Shown here: piece by piece, positions 1-10,200 of the stretch
Numbering within the stretch: the first letter of the stretch is position 1
How the letters are laid out: each line of letters starts with the position of its first letter
Assembly: GCF_900102435.1 (NCBI RefSeq)
Contig: NZ_FNBU01000006.1
Span: 1 to 64,000, forward strand
From: Sporolituus thermophilus DSM 23256
GTDB lineage: Bacteria > Bacillota > Negativicutes > Sporomusales > Thermosinaceae
Direction of reading: 5' to 3'
DNA length: 64,000 nt
The notes under the pieces: model-generated
What the model was told of the DNA's origin: nothing
Database searches by the model: none
The model's input: the letters and a program-made list of their open reading frames with translations, nothing else
Position numbers and translations under genes: made by a program

Positions 1-305
1 AATTCTGTTAGATGGGAGTCATTAGCCTCACAAAACACTGGCTGACGAATAATAGCAAGAACTTGTTCCCTAAGTTCGTCTGAAATTGCATGAGCTGGTT
101 TGCGGCCACGGTTACCGTGAGCCAGAAACCCAAAACCTTCTTTGATAACACCTGCCTTCAATCGTTTGACTTGACGTTCACTTAGGGAAAGAGCTTCAGC
201 CGCTTCTGCAATAGTACAAACCCCTTGAATTACTTTGTCGATTACGATTGCTCTGCGAACCTCTTTGTCACTCAAGAAAATTTTCTCCTTCTCCATGAGT
301 GACAT
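1..305 (-). mobile_element. ISNCY-type transposase, N-terminal part (cut by window edge)
   Basis: Reverse-strand reading frame of 101 codons starting at the ATG at 303-305 (or the ATG at 294-296) and running off the left edge. It begins MSLMEKEKIFLSDKEV and carries a helix-turn-helix stretch (TIAEAAEALSLSERQVKRLK, about residues 31-50), then AHGNRGRKPAH, which is typical of the DNA-binding N-terminus of ISNCY-family transposases. The catalytic DDE part would lie outside the window, so intactness cannot be judged. It is transcribed away from the recombinase gene on the right. Family assignment is from motif memory. Confidence 0.75.
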
Positions 306-331
306 TTTCTCAGATCACTTTTAAGGTGACA
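306..331. repeat. Probable right terminal end of the insertion sequence
   Basis: The short stretch just outside the transposase start contains two spaced GTGACA-like words (300-305 and 326-331) separated by a T-rich segment, as expected for a transposon end close to its transposase start. The matching left end is outside the window, so the inverted repeat cannot be confirmed. Confidence 0.35.
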
Positions 332-368
332 ATATCATAGAACGATCACACAGGTGAATTGGTGAATA

Positions 369-397
369 TTGCAAATTTTGCGGCGACATGATATACT
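369..397 (+). promoter_or_regulatory. Sigma-A-type promoter of the serine recombinase gene
   Basis: TTGCAA at 369-374 and TATACT at 392-397 are separated by 17 bases, a near-consensus vegetative promoter pointing at the recombinase gene. A terminator-like hairpin follows before the ribosome binding site. Confidence 0.6.
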
Positions 398-414
398 GTT
401 TTCGGGGTACAGAG

Positions 415-446
415 GGTCGCCGCAGTCGCGGCGGCCTTTCTTTTTT
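415..446 (+). terminator. Terminator-like hairpin in the recombinase leader
   Basis: A GC-rich 9-bp stem (415-423 with 428-436, one G-U pair) with a 4-base loop is followed by TTTCTTTTTT. It sits between the promoter at 369-397 and the ribosome binding site of the recombinase, so it would stop most transcripts unless bypassed. It could also end transcription entering from the left. Confidence 0.6.
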
Positions 447-460
447 CCGGGGGGAATGAG

Positions 461-1918
461 ATGAAAAAAATTCACATATACGCGCGCGTCAGCACCGATG
501 CCCAGGCGGAAAAAGGCTACTCGATTCAAACACAACTCGACGCCTGCCGGGCGAAAGCGGCCGAGCTGGGGGTGACCACCATCGTCGAGCATGTGGACGA
601 CGGCTACAGCGGCGCGACACTGGACCGTCCCGGCCTGGCCGACCTGCGGGCGGCCGTGGCAGAAAAGCAGGTGGACGTCATAGTCTGCTATGATCCTGAC
701 CGGCTTAGTCGAAACCACCTCCACCAGCTGCTGCTCATCGACGAATTCGAGCAGGCGGGTGTAGAGATGGTATTCGTGACCGTCACATACGAAAGAAACG
801 CCGAGGGGAAACTCCTGTACAGCATTCGTAGCGCGGTGGCCGAATTTGAGCGGGCAAAAATCAGAGAACGGTCCATCCGCGGGAAGCGCGGGAAAGCCCT
901 GGCGGGGAAAGTGGTCATGAACACGCACCCTTACGGCTACGCGTACGACCGCGGGACGTATGTCCCTGACGAAAAAGCCGATACAGTCCGACGCATTTTT
1001 AAAGAGGTAATTTCTGGAAAATCAATATATGAAGTAATGAAACAGCTAAACATGGAAAAAATACCCAGCCCAAAAGGTGGTAGGTGGTATGTGGCCACTA
1101 TTTCTCGCATTCTTCGAAACCCCCTCTACACCGGCGAAGTCCGGCAGTTTCGCGAAACGAAAAAAAAAATAAACGGCAAATGGAAAACGGAACGGAAAAA
1201 CGAATATATCACCGTTCCCTGCGAGCCAATCGTGACTCGCGAGGAATTTACAGCCGCGGCCCAAGCCGTGGCGCGGCAAAAGCAGTGGAATCGTCGAAAT
1301 ACCCGCCACGAATATCTGCTCCAAAATATCGCTTTTTGCGGTTTCTGCGGCCGGCGGCTGGACATCGTCCAGCGTGGCAGAGGGAAATACTATTATTTGT
1401 GCGCCAGCCACCGGCGGAAAGCACAGACCGGCCAACCGCACTGTGGCGCAAGAGGAATCGCCGTGGATATTCTCGAAGATGCTGTCGCAGATCGTTTCCA
1501 ACGCCTGTTGGACCATCCCCAACTGGTCCGGGAATATTTGGCCGACGCAGACGACGACACGCCGGAACGCCTGGCCGAGCTGCGGAAAGCGGAAACAGAG
1601 CTTCTAGCCCGCCAGCAGACCGTCATGCGGTTTTTCGCAGAGGGGAAGGTGGATGAAAAACTGGCCGACGAAACACTGGCGAAAATACAGGCCCAACTGG
1701 GCCAAACCAGGCAGGAAATTGCTGCCCTGACAACCCAAGCGGGGCAGCGCAAAACAATCGAAAAACGGGTGGCCGACTTCATGGCGGCCGTGCAGCAGGC
1801 CAGCACGCTGCGGGAAATCCTACTTACTACAGTGAAAAAAATCACAGTAAAGCGGACCGACAAAAATCAGGGCCGCTGGGCCGAAACTGAACTTGAAATT
1901 TGCATAGAATTGTGGTAA
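461..1918 (+). CDS. Large serine recombinase (site-specific integrase)
   Basis: 485-residue recombinase starting at ATG 461 behind a GGGGGG ribosome binding site. The N-terminal resolvase domain (about 1-150) shows YARVSTDAQ with the likely nucleophile Ser11 and the DPDRLSRN motif. The recombinase domain (about 165-260) follows, then a zinc ribbon (CGFCGRRLD with a downstream YLC and HC) and a long C-terminal helical, coiled-coil-like region, which is the usual large serine integrase plan. Such enzymes integrate and excise phages, ICEs and the elements that interrupt sporulation genes. The stop codon lies about 25 bases from the broken 5' edge of cotJC, which suggests this gene forms the right end of an element inserted in cotJC. 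The rest of that element would be to the left of the window. Confidence 0.93.
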   Translation: MKKIHIYARVSTDAQAEKGYSIQTQLDACRAKAAELGVTTIVEHVDDGYSGATLDRPGLADLRAAVAEKQVDVIVCYDPDRLSRNHLHQLLLIDEFEQAGVEMVFVTVTYERNAEGKLLYSIRSAVAEFERAKIRERSIRGKRGKALAGKVVMNTHPYGYAYDRGTYVPDEKADTVRRIFKEVISGKSIYEVMKQLNMEKIPSPKGGRWYVATISRILRNPLYTGEVRQFRETKKKINGKWKTERKNEYITVPCEPIVTREEFTAAAQAVARQKQWNRRNTRHEYLLQNIAFCGFCGRRLDIVQRGRGKYYYLCASHRRKAQTGQPHCGARGIAVDILEDAVADRFQRLLDHPQLVREYLADADDDTPERLAELRKAETELLARQQTVMRFFAEGKVDEKLADETLAKIQAQLGQTRQEIAALTTQAGQRKTIEKRVADFMAAVQQASTLREILLTTVKKITVKRTDKNQGRWAETELEICIELW

Positions 1919-1942
1919 TTTTAAATATAGTTTTATAAAACT

Positions 1943-2371
1943 TCTTTCGGTACCGAAGAACTCGCTCATATGGAAATGATCGCCGCTTTGGTCTATAAAC
2001 TGACCGACGGCGCTTCGCCCGAAGAATTCAAGGAGGCCGGCTGGGAAGGGCAATGGGTGCAGCACGACCACGCCCTCTTCTGGACGGACGTCAACGGTGT
2101 ACCCTGGTCGGCAAAATACATCGCCGCCCTCGGCGACCCCATCACCGACCTGGTGGAAGACATGGCCGCCGAGCAAAAGGCCCGTACCACCTATGAGCAT
2201 TTAATCGCCGCTACCGACGACGAGCTGGCCAAAGACACCTTACGCTTTTTGTGGCAGCGCGAGGTCGTCCACTTCCAGCGGTTCGGCGAAATGCTCAATA
2301 CCGTGCAGGAGTGGATGGCTAATAGTAAACACGTCTGGACGGGTCACGATTTTAAGAAGCGGGAGGAATAG
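1943..2371 (+). pseudogene. cotJC: CotJC / manganese-catalase-like spore coat protein, 5'-truncated
   Basis: The frame encodes SFGTEELAHMEMIAALVYKL and continues to KHVWTGHDFKKREE, matching the C-terminal two thirds of CotJC-type spore coat proteins (Mn-catalase-like ferritin fold). The metal-ligand helices EELAHMEM and EKARTTYEH/REVVHFQRF are visible. The N-terminal ~65-70 residues are missing: reading upstream, homology stops near 1943-1949 and the frame closes at the TAG at 1928. An ATG at 1970 could start a 133-residue protein but not a full CotJC. The break lies at the recombinase gene, so the gene may be reconstituted by excision in the mother cell, as for known sporulation-gene intervening elements; that is inference. 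A second copy of its 3' end lies at 12436-12472. Confidence 0.85.
2323..2359 (+). repeat. Direct repeat, left copy (cotJC 3' end; possible attL)
   Basis: 37 bases, starting TAGTAAACACGTCTGGA, recur at 12436-12472 with only two mismatches (C/T and T/A). Both copies encode the same CotJC C-terminus (SKHVW-GH-FKK) and both are followed by a GC-rich hairpin. They bracket the whole restriction-modification island, as attachment repeats of an integrative element would. Confidence 0.75.
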
Positions 2372-2390
2372 AATTATAGACGCCAGACCA

Positions 2391-2417
2391 AGCCCCCGGC
2401 CATTCAGGCCGGGGGCT
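2391..2417 (+). terminator. Hairpin after cotJC
   Basis: An 11-bp GC-rich stem (2391-2401 with 2407-2417) follows the cotJC stop. The U-tract is poor, so termination may be partial. The 2418-2651 stretch that follows is AT-rich and shows no further gene. Confidence 0.6.
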
Positions 2418-2651
2418 GTGGTGTGTCAGGGGGACAGCACTGAGTCATAAGAACAGCCCTTTGAAATGTTCCTTGACACTCCCCATTATGCTTTTTTGTA
2501 AAAAATATACATGTTGTGTTGTCATCGATAACTTATAATGATACCCTTAATATAGGTAAAAAATTCTAGAAATTTGCTCTATTTATTACTATTTACCGTA
2601 TAACTTGCCAATTTAGGCAATGCATTTTCACGCACGACGGAGAGTGGTCAT

Positions 2652-4687
2652 GTGAAAGTTATTAATAATATTGATCAGGCGTTGGGTGATGACCTAAAAG
2701 CGACTCTCAAACGTGGCGCTAAGGTTTCAATTGCTGCCTCGTATTTCTCTATTTACGCTTATCAGGCGTTAAAACAAGAATTGGAAAATATTAAAGAGCT
2801 GCGCTTCATTTTTACTTCGCCGACCTTTATCGCTGACATTTTAAAAAAGAAAAGCGTGAGTTCTATATCCCGAAACGCAATCGCGAAAGAAGTCTTTATG
2901 GGACGGAGTTTGAGATTAAATTAAAAAACGAAAAGCGCCTCAAGCCGAAATCCAAGTTTTGCGCTTTGACCGAACGACAGGATGTTATGAGCTATAGTGA
3001 CATCTTTAAAGAATTATGTCGGATTAACCTGGGAATTTACGCTCCTTTTAAGTACATACTTCCAAGCCGTTTGCGCGTATATGAGCAGCGCTATGATACG
3101 GTAGTTAAAAGCGGCAGCCTTAAGCAGTCCGACCGTGAGCGCAACTTGCAGGTGCTTATGCGCATAAATTTGCTAAAACGGCTGGAAAGCTCGGTTGAAG
3201 CTTTCCGCATAACCTTGCAGAAAATCATTGACAAACTAGACGAGGCGCTAAAGCAAATCGAGGAATATGAACAGCATGGGAAGCAAAAGACGGTTGACTA
3301 TATTGAAATAGAAAACGTCAATTTAGATGATGATAACTGGCTTGACGATGAATTTGCCTTAGGCGGCAGTATAAAAATTAATTTGGCGGACATGGACATT
3401 ATCAGCTGGCGGGAAGATTTAAGCAGCGACCGGGAAATCCTAAGCAAATTGTTGCAGGATATGCTTAAGGTGACGCCGGAATACGACTTAAAACTTCAAA
3501 CGTTACAAGAATTAATTGTCAATAAACTATGCAACCCGATTAACCCCGGCAATAAAAAAATTATTATTTTTTCGGCCTTTACCGATACCGCCGATTATCT
3601 GTACCGACACATAGCTGATTTTGCTAAAAAATATCAACTGCATACCGCCAAAATAGTCGGCAGTGATGAAAACAAAAATACTGCCGGGCTAAAAAATGAT
3701 TTGGCTACGCTTTTAACTTGCTTTTCGCCGCGCTCTAAAGAAAAGCAGCTTATAATGCCGGACATTGCGGAAGAAATTGATATCCTTATTGCCACAGACT
3801 GTATTTCCGAAGGGCAAAACCTGCAGGATTGCGATTATCTCATCAACTATGACATTCATTGGAATCCTGTGCGCATTATTCAGCGTTTTGGCCGCATTGA
3901 CCGCATCGGCTCGCCCAATGCCGTTATTCAGCTCGTAAACTTTTGGCCCAATATGTCGTTGGATGAGTATATCAATTTAAAAGAACGAGTGGAGAACCGC
4001 ATGGTTATCATGGATATGACGGCGACCGGCGAGGATAATGTATTATCCAATGAGTCAAGCGATTTAGAGTACCGCAAAGAACAGCTCAAGCGGCTGCAGG
4101 AAGAAGTAATTGATTTGGACGACATGAACAGTGGTATTTCCATTACTGACCTAGGCCTTAACGATTTTCGGATGGATCTGGTCAACTATGTTAATGAGCA
4201 CGGCAGTTTGGACGCCGTGCCTAACGGTATGCACGCCGTTACGTTTGCAAGCAGCGACATCGGCGCTGAGCCAGGCGTGATTTTTATCTTGCGCAACATA
4301 AACAATGGTGTCAATATTAATAATCAGAACCGTCTGCATCCTTTTTACCTGCTGTATATAAGACAAGATGGCGAGGTATTGGTAAATCATCTGGAAGTCA
4401 AAAAAACCCTGGATATTTTGCGGTCTTTATGCCGCGGCCAGGCCGAACCGATAAAAGAAGCTTGCCGGGCCTTTAATCAAGAGACCAAAGACGGCCGCCG
4501 CATGGAAAAATATTCACGGCTGCTTGAAACTGCAATTCGCGCTATTGTTGAGGTAAAAGAAGAAAGCGATATTGACAGTTTGTTCAGCGCTGGAGGAACT
4601 ACCGCTTTGCTCGACAATATCCGTGGCCTGGAGGACTTCGAGCTTATCGCCTTTGTTGTAGTCAAGGACGGTGGGCAGCGTGTTTGA
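2652..4687 (+). pseudogene. SNF2/DEAD-type helicase of a type III R-M-associated cluster, frameshifted and internally deleted
   Basis: The GTG start at 2652 follows a GGAGAG site. The first ~65 codons encode the PLD-like N-terminus of helicases of this cluster (SIAASYFSIYAYQALKQELE, RFIFTSPTFIADIL). At the A-run near 2842-2848 the frame slips: the expected continuation (KREFYIPKRNRERSLYGTEF) is in the next frame, which then stays open to 4687. After about 2930 the sequence jumps straight to the helicase C-lobe linker, so the Walker A/DEAH lobe of roughly 300 or more residues is absent. The C-lobe is well kept (KIIIFSAFTDTADYLY, ATDCISEGQNLQ, IIQRFGRIDRIG). A complete helicase cannot be made; the 573-residue downstream frame (alternative TTG start at 2966) could still be translated. 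Confidence 0.82.
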
Positions 4688-5333
4688 CGTGCCTGATCGG
4701 ACGCTTGTCAATCGCAAAATACCGAAAAACAAATTTTATGAAAAACTGGACGCAAATACCAAGCTAAAAGAATTATTTGCCGAGCAAATTGAAACAATCG
4801 TATGGAAACATAAGCTGGCGCAGTCAACAATGAATTTGGATCCTGTGGACGAGGTACAGGAAATACAGATTTTTGAACTTTTTTTGCGCCAGCGCGGAAT
4901 ATCGAGAGAAATACTGGAAAGTATTGATAAATCTATTCCGTATCCCATATTGCATGTGTTACGCTATCAAAACGAAGTTAAATTGGTCATTGCCTATAAA
5001 CAGCCGAACCAGAATAATGAGAACCGGGCGGTTGTGCACAGTTACTTTGAATCCGACTGGCAGCCTCAAGACAGTTTCCGGTTTCCTATTACGGGCTGCC
5101 TTACGCTGGGGGCGGTATATGAAAGCATCATCCGTCGGTTACTGCCGGTGCCGGCAAAGCCGGAAGAAAAACTGGCAGAGGTTGTTACCAGGCAGTGTGA
5201 AATCGAGCGATTAAGGCGGGAATATGCGCGGCTGGAAGCAAAACTGCGCAGTGAAAAGCAGTTTAATAAAAAAGTCGAGATTAATATTGAGCTGCAAAAG
5301 CTAAGACAAAAACTGCAGCAATTGGCAGAATAG
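4671..5333 (+). CDS. DUF4391 domain protein
   Basis: 220-residue protein starting at GTG 4671 (alternative GTG 4680), overlapping the helicase frame by 17 bases. Early residues FDVPDRTLVNRKIPKNKFYEKL and the central IVWKHKLAQSTMNL segment match DUF4391, a family found between a helicase gene and type III mod/res genes. The last ~60 residues are a predicted coiled coil (EIERLRREYARLEAKLR). No catalytic motif is seen; the biochemical role is unknown. The tight spacing (18 bases) to mod suggests one transcript. Its own frame is intact although the upstream helicase is broken. Confidence 0.8.
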   Translation: MGSVFDVPDRTLVNRKIPKNKFYEKLDANTKLKELFAEQIETIVWKHKLAQSTMNLDPVDEVQEIQIFELFLRQRGISREILESIDKSIPYPILHVLRYQNEVKLVIAYKQPNQNNENRAVVHSYFESDWQPQDSFRFPITGCLTLGAVYESIIRRLLPVPAKPEEKLAEVVTRQCEIERLRREYARLEAKLRSEKQFNKKVEINIELQKLRQKLQQLAE

Positions 5334-5351
5334 CGATAGGGGGAAACTCTG

Positions 5352-7283
5352 TTGGAAAAATTAACGATGCGGACAAAGGACTTCAGCCAAGAAAATATCG
5401 CCAAATTGGCAAAGCTGTTTCCTAATGTAGTGACCGAAATATCGATAGGCAAAGACAGAGACGGCAAGGATATACTGAAAAGAGCCATTGATTTTGATCT
5501 GCTAAAACAGGAACTATCCGATGTGCTGGTCGAAGGCGACAAAGAACGCTATCAGCTTACCTGGCCGGGCAAAAAACAGGCTATCCTTCATGCTAATGCG
5601 CCTACCAATAAGACGCTGCGCCCAGTAAAGGAAGACAGCGTGGACTGGGAAACAACGCAAAACCTGTATATCGAAGGCGACAACCTGGAAGTTTTAAAGC
5701 TTTTACAGGAAGCGTATTTGAATAAAGTAAAGCTTATTTATATTGATCCTCCTTATAATACGGGCAAAGACTTTATTTACAAAGACGATTTCAAACAATC
5801 AAGTGAGCAGTATTTGCGCGAGTCCGGGCAAATGGACGAGCAGGGCAACCGACTGGTGCAGAACACCGAGGCTAACGGGCGTTTCCACAGCGACTGGCTG
5901 AGCATGATGTATCCGCGGCTTAAATTGGCGAGAAATTTGCTGCGGGATGATGGGGTAATATTCATTAGCATTGATGATAATGAAGTAGCTAATTTAAAAA
6001 AGATTTGTGATGAAATATTTGGATCTGAAGCCTTTGTTGCTATTTTCCCCTGGAGAAAAAGAACAGCAAAAACAGATGTTCCTTTCGGGGTATCGCAGGA
6101 CTTTGAATGGATTATATGTTATGCTAAGCCTAATTTTCTTGCAGGTGTTCCTACTGAACGGAAATATTATACTTCTCCTGATTTTAAAGAACGGTGGCGA
6201 TTATCGGATTTGACGACGCAGAGGAGTGCGGAGGAAAGACCAAATTCATTTTTTACTTTAGTTAACCCTAGAACTCTTGAGGAGTACCCTGCAAATCCTA
6301 ATCGTGTATGGGGAGTGACTAAAGAAACTTTTCAAGAGTACTATGCTAAAGGGAAAATAGTATTTCCTGGTGATTACGAATTTTTAAATATATCTACTCC
6401 ATATTGGCGAGTTTTTGAAAGTGAAGATAAAGAAAAAAACCTTAAAAAATTTGGAACGGTTGAACATAGAAAAGCAATTTCTACAATGCTACCGACGACA
6501 ATTGGGAGAACTGAAGATGGTACAGAGGAAATAAACGAGTTGTTTGGAGCTAAAGTATTTTCTTTTCCTAAACCAACTTCTTTGATTGAGTTTTTTATTT
6601 CTGTAATTTCGAGTGACGATTGTATAATTGTGGACTTTTTTGCTGGATCTTCAAGTTGTGCTGAGGCGGTATTAAGGTTAAATGCTAAGGATGGCGGGAA
6701 GCGGAGATTTATGTGTGTACAGTACCCCGAATTGTTAGATCCTAATAATAAAGACCAAAAAACAGGGTATGATTTTTGTATTGCTAACGGACTGAATCCT
6801 AATATCTGTGAAATCGGCAAAGAGCGCATTCGCCGCGCCGCCAAGAAGATCAAGGAAGAAACAGGCGCCGATATTGACTACGGATTTCGCGTGTTTCGTC
6901 TGGACTCAAGCAATATGAAAGATGTTTATTATGCGCCGCAAGATCTAACCCAAGAAATGGTTTTGGCGCTTGAGTCCAATATCAAAGAGGACCGCACGGG
7001 CGAAGACCTGCTCATCCAGGTCATGCTGGAGTGGGGGCTTGAACTGTCGCTGCCGATGGAAAAGCGAGTTATTGCCGGCAAGGATGTGCACTTTGTCGCC
7101 GGCAATTCCTTGATAGCTTGTTTTGACGATAAGGTATCCGATGAGGTGGTACGGGCTATTGCCCAGGAGAAACCGCTCAGGGTTGTTTTTCGCGACAGCT
7201 CGTTTGCGTCTGATGCCGACCGGATTAACGTGGAAGAGATTTTTAAGATGCTGTCCCCGGATACGGAGATCAAGGTCATATAG
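5352..7283 (+). CDS. mod: Type III restriction-modification system, Mod subunit (DNA adenine methyltransferase)
   Basis: 643-residue methyltransferase, TTG start at 5352 behind AGGGGG. The catalytic motif IV DPPY is at residues 132-135 (LIYIDPPYNTG) and the SAM-binding motif I (DFFAGSSS) is near 428-435; motif IV before motif I is the beta-class order used by type III Mod proteins. Mod methylates N6-adenine on one strand and supplies target recognition for the complex with Res, encoded 15 bases downstream. The region between the two motifs (about 5990-6790) is the expected target recognition domain and is visibly more AT-rich than its flanks, suggesting a replaced specificity domain. Motif I has SSS where GSGTT-like residues are common, a mild variation. 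Confidence 0.93.
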   Translation: MEKLTMRTKDFSQENIAKLAKLFPNVVTEISIGKDRDGKDILKRAIDFDLLKQELSDVLVEGDKERYQLTWPGKKQAILHANAPTNKTLRPVKEDSVDWETTQNLYIEGDNLEVLKLLQEAYLNKVKLIYIDPPYNTGKDFIYKDDFKQSSEQYLRESGQMDEQGNRLVQNTEANGRFHSDWLSMMYPRLKLARNLLRDDGVIFISIDDNEVANLKKICDEIFGSEAFVAIFPWRKRTAKTDVPFGVSQDFEWIICYAKPNFLAGVPTERKYYTSPDFKERWRLSDLTTQRSAEERPNSFFTLVNPRTLEEYPANPNRVWGVTKETFQEYYAKGKIVFPGDYEFLNISTPYWRVFESEDKEKNLKKFGTVEHRKAISTMLPTTIGRTEDGTEEINELFGAKVFSFPKPTSLIEFFISVISSDDCIIVDFFAGSSSCAEAVLRLNAKDGGKRRFMCVQYPELLDPNNKDQKTGYDFCIANGLNPNICEIGKERIRRAAKKIKEETGADIDYGFRVFRLDSSNMKDVYYAPQDLTQEMVLALESNIKEDRTGEDLLIQVMLEWGLELSLPMEKRVIAGKDVHFVAGNSLIACFDDKVSDEVVRAIAQEKPLRVVFRDSSFASDADRINVEEIFKMLSPDTEIKVI

Positions 7284-7298
7284 GATGAGGGCGAGACT

Positions 7299-10200
7299 AT
7301 GAAATTTAAATTTAAACGGCAAGCTTTTCAGGATGAAGCTGTACGGGCGGTCGTGGACTGTTTTACCGGGCAGACTTACGACGTGTCGCGCTTTATGCTT
7401 GAACAAGCGGTGCGGGCGGAAGATAAGCAGACGGTTTTAGCATTAGAGGAAGAAGATTTCCGCGCTGATATCGGCTTTAAAAATAAAGAAATTAAACTGG
7501 TCGAAAGCGAAGTTTTGGCCAATATCCAAGCGGTACAGCGGCGCAACGGCTTGACGGTTTCGGATAAATTGGAAGGCAAGTATAACTTGACCGTTGAAAT
7601 GGAAACAGGCACAGGCAAGACCTATACCTATATTAAAACCATGTTTGAACTGAATAAGCAGTATGGTTGGAGCAAATTTATCGTTGTCGTTCCCTCCGTG
7701 GCTATTCGCGAAGGGGTTTATAAAGCTTTTCAGATAACCGAAGAGCATTTCATGGAAGAATACGGCAGAAAGGCCAGGTACTTTATCTATAATTCTAAGC
7801 AGCTACATGAATTAAACAGCTTCGCCGCGGACGCAGGAATTAATGTTATGATTATTAATTCTCAAGCCTTCAATGCTCGCGGCAAGGATGCCCGGCGTAT
7901 TTATATGGAGCTGGACGAGTTTCAATCCCGCATGCCAATTGAAGTCATTGCGCGCACTAATCCCATCGTTATCATTGATGAACCGCAGTCGGTCGAAGGC
8001 GCGAAAACCAAAGAAGCGCTTAAACTGTTTAATCCTCTCTTTACGCTAAGGTACTCGGCCACTCATCGCCCCGGGCAGGAGTTCAACAAAGTGTACCGAC
8101 TTGATGCGCTGGATGCTTATAACCGAAAACTGGTAAAAAAAATCAGCGTTAAAGGCATTACAGTTAAGGGAACGACAAGCACGGAAGGCTATTTATACTT
8201 GGAAGGCATTGAAATTAATGAAAAGCAGGCGCCAGTCGCAAAACTGGAGTACGAAGTGAAAACGCCAAGCGGCATTAAGCGGGTAACGTGCAAACGGCGT
8301 GTCAATGACGACCTTTATCAGCTTTCCGGCAATTTGGAGCAGTACCATGGCTATAAAATAGCGGAAATTAATGCATATAAAAATATTGTGGAGTTTACTA
8401 ACGGAGTTGTAATCGCCGCCGGCGAACTGCAGGGCGACGTAACGGAGCAAAATTACCGGCGTATACAGATTAGGGAAACAATATTATCGCACCTGGAAAA
8501 AGAACGGACGTTATTCAGTCAGGGTATTAAGGTATTGTCGCTGTTCTTTATTGACAAAGTAGCCAAGTACCGTCAATATGATAAGGACGGTAACGCGCTT
8601 AATGGTGAATATGCCACGATGTTCGAGGAAGAATACCTGGCGGCCTGTAACAAATATATTACGTTATTCCAAGATGATCCTTACGTCAAATATTTGCAGG
8701 GCATTGCTGTCCGCGATACGCATAAAGGCTATTTTTCGATTGATAAGAAAAGCAAACAGTTTATCGACCCCAAAGATGGGGGGGTTAAGGAGTCGGATGA
8801 TGTAGACGCCTATAATTTGATTATGCGGGATAAAGAAACGCTTCTGAGCTTTGCCGAACCAACACGGTTTATATTTTCCCATTCGGCGCTTCGTGAAGGA
8901 TGGGACAACCCTAATGTATTCCAGATTTGCACGCTCAAACACAGCGATTCGGCCATTAAAAAGCGGCAAGAAGTCGGCAGGGGGCTCAGGCTGTGCGTTG
9001 ACCAGCATGGCAACCGCATGGATGAACAGGCTTTGGGAGATGCGGTTCATGAGATAAACATTCTTACTGTTGTGGCAAGTGAGTCTTACGAGGATTTTGT
9101 TCGCGCTCTGCAAAGCGAGATTGCGGATGCCTTGTCTGAGCGTCCGAAACAGGCCGACGTTGCTTTCTTCCTAAATAAGGCGCTGGTAAGTGTGCAGGGA
9201 GAGCGGCGGCTCATTGATGAGTCGTTGGCTAAGAAACTGAATAAAGCCCTATATAAAGCTGGTTATATCGATGAGGTGGATAACCTGACTCCGGCCTATT
9301 TTGAGGCGGTTGCCAGCGGCAATTTTTCTTTACCGGGAGAGCTTACGGATTATACGATATCTGTGGTCAAGCTGCTTGAAACTATGTATTCGCCGCATAA
9401 ACCGATGGCAGACAATGAACGGAAGCGAAACATCCCGGCATTAGTGCCCAACCATAATTTTTACCGGCAGGAATTTCAGGAACTGTGGAAAGAGATTAAT
9501 AAGAAAACCGCCTATACGGTGCAGTTTTCGTCGGATGAGCTTATTGCCAAATGTATTAAAGCTCTGGATGCAGAACTTACTCTACCGGATATTCAGTATA
9601 CGGTAACAGCCGGTACGCTTGAGGCCTTTCAATCTAAGGAGCAGCTTGCCCAAGGCGAAGCTTTTCAAACGGAAAAAAGCGCGACTAAGTCGCTGGTTGC
9701 TGTAGCAAGCTCGCGGGTTCGCTATGATTTAATCGGCAAGCTCATGGAAGAAACTAAATTGACGAGAAGAACGATAGCGGCTATTTTAAGCGGCATAAGC
9801 CCGATAACATTTGCCCTGTTCAGGAAAAACCCTGAGGCTTTTATCCAGCGGGCCGGCAAAATTATCAATGAGCAGAAAGCAGCGACCGTAATTCAGGGGA
9901 TTTCTTACGATATTATTGATGGCTCGTTTGATACCAGCATATTTACAATTAACAGCTTGCAGGCCGTACTGGGCGAAAACGCTCATCCGCTGAAAAAACA
10001 TATTTATGACTACTTATTGACCGATTCCAAAGGCGAGCGTAATTTTGCCAATAAACTTGACATTAGCGAAGAAGTATGTGTGTTCGCCAAACTGCCGCGT
10101 GGCTTTTATATCCCGACGCCAATCGGCAAGTATAATCCAGACTGGGCAATTGTCTTTAAAGATTCTGATGTTAAATATGTCTATTTCATTGCCGAAACGA

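Noticed and set aside
2652-2924. Short intact 90-residue gene
   Set aside because: The sequence is clearly the frameshifted N-terminus of the helicase, since the next frame continues the expected protein; it is merged into the pseudogene.
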